Shown: piece after piece, positions 1 to 5,357 of the stretch
Layout: each line of letters opens with the position of its first letter
How positions within the stretch are numbered: position 1 is the stretch's first letter
Assembly: GCA_910583815.1 (NCBI GenBank)
Contig: CAJTZB010000164.1
Span: 1 to 5,583, forward strand
Origin: an uncultured Lachnospiraceae bacterium
GTDB taxonomy: Bacteria; Bacillota; Clostridia; Lachnospirales; Lachnospiraceae
Length of the DNA stretch: 5,583 nt
Direction: 5' to 3'
Notes under the pieces: generated by a model
The model's database searches: none
What the model was told of the DNA's origin: nothing
Seen by the model: only the letters and a program-made list of their open reading frames with translations
Made by a program: the position numbers and the translations under genes

Positions 1-177
1 AATATTGATAAATGCAGCATTGATATTTTTTACAATATTATCGATTCTGCCAACATAAATATTCCCTATTTCAGAAAACTGCTGAGGCCAAAATGCGGAG
101 ACCTGTTTCATTTTTCCGTTTTCATAAAGAGCACTGATGCCGTTTCCCTTATAGCCGGTAATTACAAGTTCGTTCAT
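1..177 (-). CDS. rng: Ribonuclease E/G family protein, N-terminal fragment (runs off left edge)
   Basis: Only the first 59 codons are present; the gene continues beyond base 1. The start MNELVITGYKG, followed by GNIYVGRIDNIVKNINAAF (residues 38-56), matches the N-terminal region of RNase E/G, where the embedded S1 RNA-binding domain begins. The family comprises cytoplasmic, Mg-dependent endoribonucleases that process rRNA and degrade mRNA; the catalytic DNase I-like region lies outside the window. The ATG at 177 is the only sensible start. Its nearest Shine-Dalgarno, AAAGGAG at 194-200, overlaps the TAA stop of the upstream gene (199-201) but lies 16 nt from the ATG, which is long, so translation may depend partly on coupling. 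It is the third gene of the minus-strand operon. Family assignment is firm; E versus G subtype cannot be decided from this piece. Confidence 0.9.
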   Translation of the reverse strand, partial: MNELVITGYKGNGISALYENGKMKQVSAFWPQQFSEIGNIYVGRIDNIVKNINAAFINI

Positions 178-193
178 TGTCTTTTTCGTAAAA

Positions 194-200
194 CTCCTTT
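194..200 (-). promoter_or_regulatory. Shine-Dalgarno of the RNase E/G gene, overlapping the upstream stop
   Basis: AAAGGAG on the minus strand shares bases with the TAA stop of the preceding radical SAM-linked gene. The spacing to the ATG at 177 is 16 nt, about twice the usual distance, and no alternative start codon lies in frame between them. Overlap of stop and Shine-Dalgarno suggests terminating ribosomes help initiate the next gene. Confidence 0.6.
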
Positions 201-1005
201 ATACATTATAATAGTCCATCAACGGAACAAGGTGGCGTTTTGGCATGGTACCCGCTGCCGCGCGCTCTGCAATTTCCGCCTGTGACACTTTTTTTAATGA
301 TAAATCTGCATAGGTTTCTAACCGGTGCAGCTGATATGCATATGGTGAATATTCTCTGGAAAGATACTGATAAAATGCCCGCATCACTGTTTCCGGATGG
401 ATATTGTTGACGCTTCCTGCCGATACAAGGATATAAAATGCAAGTCCGTTTTCATATTCGCCGGAGTATGGTGTTGGCGTTGCATCTGCAGAGAAGTCAA
501 AAATAAACTGCGCAAGATTGATGGTACTCTCTGTCTTCTTAGACTGCTTGATTGTGAGAATTTCCTTTTGCGATAAAAATTTCACAAATTCTTGACGAAG
601 AAGTTCTGCAGGTACTTCCTCTTCATACCCATCTTTTCGCAGAATAAGATAGGAGGAAGCCGCTACAAGTGCCATTGCAGTTTCTTGCTTTGTCTGCGGT
701 TTTGGTTCCGGGAGTATGGCTGCGTCTAAAATCTGCATTCCTTCTGCCATTGTTTCGTTGAGCCGTCTGCAGATTTCGGCAGGTGACAATACTTCTTTTA
801 ATGCGAGGTCAAAATATTCGGCTTCGCTTGTCTGGCCAACACCAAGCGGCGAGGCAAAAGACATAATCTGATGTGGATGAAAGCCTTCCGAATAAAGAAC
901 CGGCAGTTCTGCTCTTCTGGCAGCCTTTTGAAAGTAGCGCATGACATCCAAGTGGCTGATAAATTTCATTGTTCCGTATTTTGCAAATTTAATTCTGACA
1001 TTCAT
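199..1005 (-). CDS. TIGR03936-like (DUF2344) radical SAM-linked protein
   Basis: This is a 268-residue protein. Its N-terminus RIKFAKYGTMKFISHLDVMRYF (residues 4-25), then YSEGFHPH and SFASPLGVG around residues 38-58, is characteristic of the TIGR03936/DUF2344 family. The family occurs either as a separate gene beside, or fused to the C-terminus of, TIGR03960-type radical SAM proteins; its biochemical role is not established to my knowledge. No cysteine cluster, signal peptide or membrane segment is visible, so it is probably a cytosolic partner. The ATG at 1003-1005 overlaps the upstream TGA by four bases (ATGA) and has AGGAG at 1013-1017, seven bases away, so start and translational coupling are well supported. 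It is the second gene of the operon, followed after 21 nt by RNase E/G. The conserved neighbourhood suggests a role in RNA or ribosome metabolism, but that is inference. Confidence 0.9.
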   Translation of the reverse strand: MNVRIKFAKYGTMKFISHLDVMRYFQKAARRAELPVLYSEGFHPHQIMSFASPLGVGQTSEAEYFDLALKEVLSPAEICRRLNETMAEGMQILDAAILPEPKPQTKQETAMALVAASSYLILRKDGYEEEVPAELLRQEFVKFLSQKEILTIKQSKKTESTINLAQFIFDFSADATPTPYSGEYENGLAFYILVSAGSVNNIHPETVMRAFYQYLSREYSPYAYQLHRLETYADLSLKKVSQAEIAERAAAGTMPKRHLVPLMDYYNV

Positions 1006-2897
1006 AGTGTTTCTCCTGCCTCATTTCTTGGCTCATAGCAGACACCGCCGTGAAATACTTTGGCACCGCAGCCGGCACAGCCTTTGCGACAGTTTGGGGT
1101 CACTGTTTCTGTCTGCCCCTTTTCATATTCTTTCCACAAAAATGTTTTTGTAATTCCAGCATCAATAAAATCCCAAGGAAGCAGTTCCTCTTTATTTCGT
1201 TCTCTTGTCGTGTAGAAATCCATATCAATTCCTAGCGTTCCAAACGCTTTTTTCCACGCATCGCTATGGAACTGTTCTGACCAGGAGTCAAAAATACAGC
1301 CATTTTTATAAGCTTCTAAAAGTAAGGAAGAAAGCCTTCGGTCCCCTCTTGCAAATACTCCCTCCAACATGGTAAGTTCTGCGTCATGCCAGTTGTACCG
1401 GATGCTCTTTGCGTTCAGCTGCTCTTTTAACTTTCCGGAAAGAAGCCGCTGCTTGGAAAGAAAATCCTCTGCAGAGTCCATACTTGTCCATTGAAATGGC
1501 GTAAACGGCTTTGGAACGAAAAAAGAAGTGCTTACGGTAATTGCTACTTTTCCGTTTCTCTCCTGCTTTGGGATAGTATAATACTCTCTTGCTATTTTAT
1601 CTGCCAAGACTGCAATTTGTTCTATATCTTCTGCTGTTTCTGCCGGAAGTCCAAGCATAAAGTAAAGCTTCACTTTATTCCATCCGCTTTCAAAAGCAGA
1701 CATTGCTCCGGTCAGAATGGATTCTTCTGTCAGGCCTTTGTTGATAACATTGCGGAGGCGCTGGGAACCGGCTTCCGGCGCAAACGTCAGGCTGCTTTTT
1801 TTGATGTCCTGTACTTTGCTCATAACATCCAGTGCAAAGGCGTCAATGCGCAGCGAAGGTAAGGAAATGTTGACTCCCTGAGTTTGGAAAGTTTCAATTA
1901 AATAGTAAACAAGCTCCTGCAATGCAGAATAATCACTTGAACTAAGTGAGCTTAAAGAAATTTCCTCATGGCCGGAGTTTTGTATCATTTCTACTGCGCG
2001 CCGTTTTAGAAATTCCACGTCTCGTTCCCTGATTGGGCGATAGAGCATACCTGCCTGGCAAAACCGGCAGCCGCGAATGCAGCCACGCTGGATTTCCAGT
2101 ACGACCCGGTCCTGTATGGCACGAAGATGCGGAACAAGAGGTTTTTCCGGATAAAAGGTATCAGAAAGCTGCATTTCAACCTGTTTGCGGATTTTTGGTT
2201 TTGCATGTGGATTGTTTGGCGTAAACGATGCCAGAGTTCCATCTTCGTGATACACCACATCATAAAACATAGGCACATACATGCCCTCAATTTCTGCAAC
2301 TTTTTCCAAATACTGCTTTCTTGTACCGTTATTTTTTTTGTTTTCTTTATAGGCATCTAACACTTGATCATAGACTGTTTCTCCTTCTCCAATGTAGAAG
2401 AAGTCAAAAAAGTCAGCGAGCGGTTCCGGATTAAATGCACAAGGCCCGCCACCAATAACGATAGGATCGTCTTCGGTCCGGTCTTTGGCAAGCAGGGGAA
2501 TTTGCGACAGCTCTAATATCTGGAGGATATTTGTATAGCACATTTCGTATTGAAGCGTAATTCCTAAAAAGTCAAATTGCCGTATTGGGTCTTGAGATTC
2601 TAACGCAAACAACGGAATCTGATGCTTTCTAAGAAGCCTGTCCATATCCACCCAAGGTGAGTATACACGTTCGCAGTATGTGTCTTCCCTGCGGTTAAAC
2701 ATATCATATAAAATCTGGATGCCAAGATGGGACATGCCGATTTCATAGACATCAGGAAAACACATACAGAAGCGGATGTCCATGTCTTTTGGATTCTTGA
2801 CTACCATATTAATTTCGTTTCCGATATATCTTGCTGGTTTTTCGACCTGCATTAAAATTTCATCCGACAAAGCAAGTTTTCTCACGATAACCACCAT
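1002..2897 (-). CDS. TIGR03960-like radical SAM protein with B12-binding-like N-terminal domain
   Basis: The ORF encodes up to 631 residues, a usual family length. Residues about 40-180 form the cobalamin-binding-like part, including FPDVYEIGMSHLG and GGGPCAFNPEPLADFFD with the IGEGE stretch near 169-173. The radical SAM domain follows at roughly 262-480, with the 4Fe-4S-binding CxxxCxxC at C273, C277 and C280 (RGCIRGCRFCQAG). Near the C-terminus a second CxxxCxxC (C603, C607, C610) plus C620 may hold another cluster or metal. The substrate is unknown. Start choice is uncertain. The ATG at 2897 is the longest open start but lacks a good Shine-Dalgarno and sits beside a hairpin. The in-frame GTG at 2885 gives the VRKLALSDEIL start I expect for homologues and has GGTGG five bases upstream. 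Residue numbers here count from 2897. It is the first gene of the operon, overlapping the next by ATGA. Confidence 0.92.
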   Translation of the reverse strand: MVVIVRKLALSDEILMQVEKPARYIGNEINMVVKNPKDMDIRFCMCFPDVYEIGMSHLGIQILYDMFNRREDTYCERVYSPWVDMDRLLRKHQIPLFALESQDPIRQFDFLGITLQYEMCYTNILQILELSQIPLLAKDRTEDDPIVIGGGPCAFNPEPLADFFDFFYIGEGETVYDQVLDAYKENKKNNGTRKQYLEKVAEIEGMYVPMFYDVVYHEDGTLASFTPNNPHAKPKIRKQVEMQLSDTFYPEKPLVPHLRAIQDRVVLEIQRGCIRGCRFCQAGMLYRPIRERDVEFLKRRAVEMIQNSGHEEISLSSLSSSDYSALQELVYYLIETFQTQGVNISLPSLRIDAFALDVMSKVQDIKKSSLTFAPEAGSQRLRNVINKGLTEESILTGAMSAFESGWNKVKLYFMLGLPAETAEDIEQIAVLADKIAREYYTIPKQERNGKVAITVSTSFFVPKPFTPFQWTSMDSAEDFLSKQRLLSGKLKEQLNAKSIRYNWHDAELTMLEGVFARGDRRLSSLLLEAYKNGCIFDSWSEQFHSDAWKKAFGTLGIDMDFYTTRERNKEELLPWDFIDAGITKTFLWKEYEKGQTETVTPNCRKGCAGCGAKVFHGGVCYEPRNEAGETL

Positions 2898-3036
2898 TCT
2901 GCCGCTACAGGCGGCTTTCCATCCGGAAAAGAAGTTTGTGCTGCCTTACCTTCCCGGTTAGAAAATCTCTGATTTTTTTGCGTGTTTCTCTATGCCAAAG
3001 CGCCCTTCCTAAAAGAACGCAAAATTGTGCCAAGTA
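2898..3036 (-). promoter_or_regulatory. Structured 5' leader of the radical SAM operon
   Basis: About 140 nt separate the predicted transcription start (near 3036) from the first start codon. On the minus strand several stems can be drawn by eye: TTTTGCGT (3024-3017) with ACGCAAAA (2983-2976); AAAATC (2976-2971) with GATTTT (2967-2962) around a 3-nt loop; TTTCC with GGAAA (2929-2925 and 2920-2916); and GCCGC with GCGGC (2915-2911 and 2905-2901), the last ending four bases before the ATG at 2897. This density is more than a plain untranslated region needs and suggests post-transcriptional control of translation initiation. I could not match it to cobalamin, SAM, ZTP, glycine or c-di-GMP riboswitch consensus features, so its class, if any, is unknown. 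Confidence 0.4.
2901..2915 (-). promoter_or_regulatory. GC-rich hairpin next to the radical SAM gene start
   Basis: A perfect 5-bp stem GCCGC/GCGGC encloses a five-base loop and ends four bases before the ATG at 2897. It would hinder ribosome access to that ATG but leaves the GGTGG preceding the GTG at 2885 just outside the stem. This argues mildly for the GTG start or for a regulated start site. The stem is short and the regulatory reading is inference. Confidence 0.35.
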
Positions 3037-3042
3037 AAATTC

Positions 3043-3071
3043 ATTATATCACATTCAATGTAAGAAAACAA
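3043..3071 (-). promoter_or_regulatory. Extended -10 sigma-A promoter for the radical SAM / RNase E/G operon
   Basis: On the minus strand a perfect TATAAT (3048-3043) is preceded by TGA, giving the extended -10 form TGnTATAAT. Seventeen bases upstream lies TTGTTT (3071-3066), a partial -35. Transcription would start near 3036. The spacer contains the 11-bp palindrome ACATTCAATGT (3051-3061), and the half-site CAATGT recurs at 3069-3074 across the -35, so a regulator could bind here. The -10 is convincing; regulation is speculative. Confidence 0.7.
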
Positions 3072-3214
3072 TGTCTGATGTCACATAGTTGAAAATTTTT
3101 TCCACTATTTCGCTGCAAAACGGAAGCAGTTTCATAACAGCAAAGACAAGGCAGGAAAAACCTGCCAACAAAAAACGGATAAAAAATCCCTGGAGCTTTC
3201 TTTCGCGGTCCATA
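3055..3214 (-). pseudogene. Possible frameshifted remnant of a small membrane protein
   Basis: A minus-strand ATG at 3214 has a good Shine-Dalgarno (GAGGGG, seven bases upstream) and begins MDRERKLQGFF. In that frame the sequence soon turns cysteine-rich and unconvincing. After a run of six T (minus strand, 3187-3182) the neighbouring frame reads IRFLLAGFSCLVFAVMKLL and then FCSEIVEKIFNYVTSDIVFLH up to a TGA at 3055-3057. That is a charged N-terminus, one hydrophobic helix and an amphipathic tail, as in a single-pass membrane protein. One base removed from the T/A run would join the parts into about 52 residues. In related genomes sporulation M23/M50 peptidase genes (spoIVFA/spoIVFB-like) can lie upstream of this operon, so the piece might be the membrane anchor of such a gene, but no homology is demonstrable here. 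Chance or a sequencing error are alternatives. Confidence 0.27.
3150..3166. repeat. Inverted repeat (hairpin) in the divergent intergenic region
   Basis: GGCAGG and CCTGCC form a perfect 6-bp stem around a five-A loop on the plus strand. On the minus strand it is followed by the pyrimidine-rich TTGTCTTTG, a poor U-tract, so a weak minus-strand terminator is possible; on the plus strand A-rich sequence follows, which excludes termination. It lies inside the possible membrane-protein remnant. A smaller stem GGATT/AATCC lies at 3177-3190. Confidence 0.4.
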
Positions 3215-3240
3215 ATTAATCCCCTCTCTTATTTTAGCTC

Positions 3241-3274
3241 TGCGGCATTCCTTCCGGACGCCGTATTTTTCTTC
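3241..3274 (+). terminator. Terminator-like hairpin with T-tract, without an obvious upstream gene
   Basis: On the plus strand the arms TGCGGC (3241-3246) and GCCGTA (3260-3265) pair, with one G-T wobble. A further TCC/GGA (3249-3251 and 3256-3258) stacks inside around a TTCC loop. A T-rich tail TATTTTTCTTCTT follows, as expected of an intrinsic terminator. No convincing plus-strand gene precedes it; it sits about 40 bp before the promoter of the zinc-ribbon gene and could stop stray or antisense transcription entering from the left. Confidence 0.35.
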
Positions 3275-3288
3275 TTGTCCTATAGTTA

Positions 3289-3303
3289 TGCGAGATATTC
3301 GCA
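3289..3303. promoter_or_regulatory. 15-bp dyad upstream of the -35 box, possible operator
   Basis: TGCGA and TCGCA form perfect 5-bp inverted arms around GATAT. The dyad ends eight bases before the -35 hexamer of the zinc-ribbon/kinase promoter, a position typical of activator sites. The binding protein is unknown and a 5-bp dyad can occur by chance. Confidence 0.3.
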
Positions 3304-3311
3304 GTTTATTA

Positions 3312-3340
3312 TTGACGTTGCAGTGGAAATTTTTTATACT
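3312..3340 (+). promoter_or_regulatory. Sigma-A promoter for the zinc-ribbon / histidine kinase operon
   Basis: TTGACG (3312-3317) and TATACT (3335-3340) are separated by exactly 17 bases; each hexamer differs from consensus at one position. Transcription would begin near 3347, giving a leader of about 29 nt that carries the Shine-Dalgarno GGAGG at 3361-3365, ten bases before the ATG at 3376. This is the strongest promoter by inspection in the window and suggests appreciable basal expression. Confidence 0.8.
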
Positions 3341-3375
3341 GAAAGCAATGAAGAACGAATGGAGGAAATCACGTT

Positions 3376-4236
3376 ATGGCATGGTGCCCAAACTGCAAAA
3401 ATGAATACCGCCCCGGAATTACTGTATGTCCGGATTGTAATGTGGAACTGTTAGAAGAATTAAAGGAAGAGCAGGCAGAGGAATATGTCCTGCTGTTTCA
3501 GACAGACGATGAGGCAATGAAGTCCAAGGTGACTGCCTACCTTGCCCATTGCGGAATACACATGAAAGAAGAAATAAACGAAAGCTCAGAGGAAGAAACA
3601 GAAAAAAGCAGGGAAACTATTGCAGAAGAAACCGAGGAAACGGATGCTTCTGTACGCCTCTATTCGGTGTATGTTCCAAAAAAAGATGTAAAGGAAGCAA
3701 CGAAGGAAATGCGTACTGTTCTGTATGTTGATGCCAAACAGGACGGACCTAGTGCAAAGCTGAAAGAAAAGCAGCCGGAAAAAGAAGCCTCTTCTGTTTA
3801 CGTAGAGGCAAAAGACCGTTATCAGGAATACCGTTCTTCTGGCTTTATGTTTCTTGGCTTTGCAGTGGCTCTTTTGGTTTTTGACCTGTGTAATATGTTT
3901 GGAATTCTTTCTATTATGAATTCGCCGTTTTCGCTTGTCATGATGACCATTATGGTGGCAGCCTTCTTTTTTATCGGTATCAGTTCTTTAAAAAAGACAA
4001 GCTCTTTAAAGGAAGAAGCCGCAAAGGAAGAGACACAAAGCGAGCGGCTGCGTGCCTATCTTGCCAAAGAGTTTCCAAAAGAAGTACTGGACGCAATGGC
4101 AGAACCTGAACTGAGTGAAGAGATTTTATATTTAAAACAAATGGATGCGATGAAAGAAAAAATTATGCAGGAGTACCCTGAGCTGCCAGAGAGATACTTA
4201 GATACATTATTGGAGGACTATTACAATTCCTTATGA
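3376..4236 (+). CDS. Zinc-ribbon, DUF2007-like membrane protein of unknown function
   Basis: This is a 286-residue protein. An N-terminal zinc ribbon has cysteines C4, C7, C18 and C21 (WCPNCKNEY, then VCPDCNVEL). Residues about 36-64 (EEYVLLFQTDDEAMKSKVTAYLAHCGI) and 91-113 (ASVRLYSVYVPKKDVKEATKEMR) resemble the two halves of a DUF2007-type domain, often called a putative signal-transducing domain. They are separated by an acidic low-complexity insert (about 65-90). A charged linker leads to two membrane helices (about 156-178 and 184-204). The tail of about 80 residues is highly charged and contains two similar segments (LAKEFPKEVLDAM and MQEYPELPERYLDTL). Both termini should be cytosolic. 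The start is well supported by GGAGG ten bases upstream and a strong promoter. The TGA overlaps the ATG of a sensor kinase gene by four bases, so a role in the same signalling process is likely but inferred. The function is not known. Confidence 0.85.
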   Translation: MAWCPNCKNEYRPGITVCPDCNVELLEELKEEQAEEYVLLFQTDDEAMKSKVTAYLAHCGIHMKEEINESSEEETEKSRETIAEETEETDASVRLYSVYVPKKDVKEATKEMRTVLYVDAKQDGPSAKLKEKQPEKEASSVYVEAKDRYQEYRSSGFMFLGFAVALLVFDLCNMFGILSIMNSPFSLVMMTIMVAAFFFIGISSLKKTSSLKEEAAKEETQSERLRAYLAKEFPKEVLDAMAEPELSEEILYLKQMDAMKEKIMQEYPELPERYLDTLLEDYYNSL

Positions 4237-5357
4237 AGCAGCATAACCGTGCCATGACCAAGATGATATTCTGTGTCAAAAAGAAATATCCACATCTGTT
4301 TAGCTTTTTGTTTACAGTACTGGTTCTTTCTGGATTTACACTGCTCTCTCTCCTATTGTTCCATGTGTCCGGAAGCAACAGCATTATTTCTATTGTAGCA
4401 TTTTTTTCGCTCGCTATTGTACTGATTGCAAGATATACGTGCGGCTACCGTTACTCGGTATTTGCCTCCCTGTTTGTTGTAGTCTGTACAAATTATATGT
4501 TTACGTACCCATATTTTAAGCTGAATTTCCTACTGAATGGTTATCCGGTTGTCTTTCTTGGAATGCTTGTCATTGGACTGATGATAAGCACGATGACAAA
4601 ACGGCTGATTGCACAGGCAGAAGCGCTTTCAGAACATGAGAAGCAGCTTGCCGAAGCAGAAAAGGAACGGATGCGTGCCAATCTGCTTCGTGCAATTTCC
4701 CATGACCTGCGCACTCCTTTGACCGGAATTATTGGAAACAGCGCTGCTTATTTAGAAAACAAAACTTTGCTTGACGAAGAAGCCAGGCAGGAACTGGTGG
4801 CCTCGATTCATACCGATGCAAACTGGCTTCTTAATATGGTGGAAAATCTTCTTACTGTCACGAGGATTCATGGAGAAACACAGACTATCAGCAAATCGCT
4901 GGAGCCTGTGGAAGAGATGGTTTCAGAAGCGCTTCAGCGGCTTTCCAAACGCTGTCCGGATTCTGTGATTGATGTATCGGTTCCTGATGAAATCCTGTTT
5001 GTACCAATGGATGCAATCTTAATTGAACAGGTAATTATCAATCTGCTTGAAAATGCGGTGGTGCATGCAAACAGCGTGAAAAATGTGAAACTGTTTATTG
5101 AAGCAGACGATGAAAATGTGATTTTTCATATCAAAGACTATGGAATCGGGATTCCGGAAGACTTGATGGCAACGTTGTTTGATGCGGTTGATATTTCACA
5201 GAAATCAGAAACCGACGGATATAAGGGGCGCGGAATCGGGCTTTCTATCTGTAAAACGATCATCCATGCCCATCATGGAAATATTTATGCCAGAAACCAT
5301 GCCAAAGGAGCAGAATTTATTTTTACACTTCCAAGAGAAGAAACTGCCGCAGATTGA
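4233..5357 (+). CDS. KdpD-like sensor histidine kinase with DUF4118-type membrane domain, no KdpD N-terminal domains
   Basis: This is a 374-residue kinase. Four closely spaced hydrophobic helices (about 20-43, 48-66, 74-90 and 104-121) form a DUF4118/KdpD-type membrane domain. A short coiled-coil-like linker (about 124-148) leads to HisKA with the KdpD-style motif MRANLLRAISHDLRTPLTGI, phospho-acceptor H157. The HATPase domain shows the N box (NLLENAVVH, N274), G1 (DYGIGIP, 302-308) and G2 (GRGIGLSI, 332-339), so the enzyme looks intact. Full KdpD is about 900 residues; the N-terminal ATP-binding sensor and USP-like domains and the GAF-like segment are absent, so direct K+ sensing as in KdpD should not be assumed. 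The ATG at 4233 overlaps the preceding TGA. The nearest GGAGG (4212-4216) is 16 bases away, so translation is probably coupled; M8 or M11 are possible starts. No response regulator or kdp genes are adjacent in the window. Confidence 0.93.
   Translation: MKQHNRAMTKMIFCVKKKYPHLFSFLFTVLVLSGFTLLSLLLFHVSGSNSIISIVAFFSLAIVLIARYTCGYRYSVFASLFVVVCTNYMFTYPYFKLNFLLNGYPVVFLGMLVIGLMISTMTKRLIAQAEALSEHEKQLAEAEKERMRANLLRAISHDLRTPLTGIIGNSAAYLENKTLLDEEARQELVASIHTDANWLLNMVENLLTVTRIHGETQTISKSLEPVEEMVSEALQRLSKRCPDSVIDVSVPDEILFVPMDAILIEQVIINLLENAVVHANSVKNVKLFIEADDENVIFHIKDYGIGIPEDLMATLFDAVDISQKSETDGYKGRGIGLSICKTIIHAHHGNIYARNHAKGAEFIFTLPREETAAD

Noticed and set aside
1491..1862. Plus-strand open frame of 123 codons
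   Set aside because: It lies wholly antisense to the radical SAM gene, whose conserved motifs fix the coding strand, and it shows no recognisable protein features.
2006..2356. Minus-strand open frame of 116 codons
   Set aside because: It is a shifted frame inside the radical SAM gene, covering the CxxxCxxC region that is coded in the correct frame.
2898..3036. Cobalamin or ZTP riboswitch in the leader of the radical SAM operon
   Set aside because: The leader contains a CCGCCTG string faintly like the ZTP 3' domain, and a B12-type gene follows, but the conserved ZTP 5' domain and the cobalamin B12-box were not found.
3089..3454. Plus-strand open frame of 121 codons starting with TTG
   Set aside because: It has no good Shine-Dalgarno, crosses the terminator-like hairpin and the strong promoter, and overlaps the start of the well-supported zinc-ribbon gene in another frame.
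4163..4384. Minus-strand open frame of 73 codons across the zinc-ribbon/kinase junction
   Set aside because: It is antisense to two well-supported genes with a translational overlap and has no protein-like character.
4233..5357. Annotation of the kinase as kdpD
   Set aside because: It lacks the N-terminal KdpD sensor and USP domains, and no kdpABC or kdpE gene is nearby, so the gene name would overstate the function.
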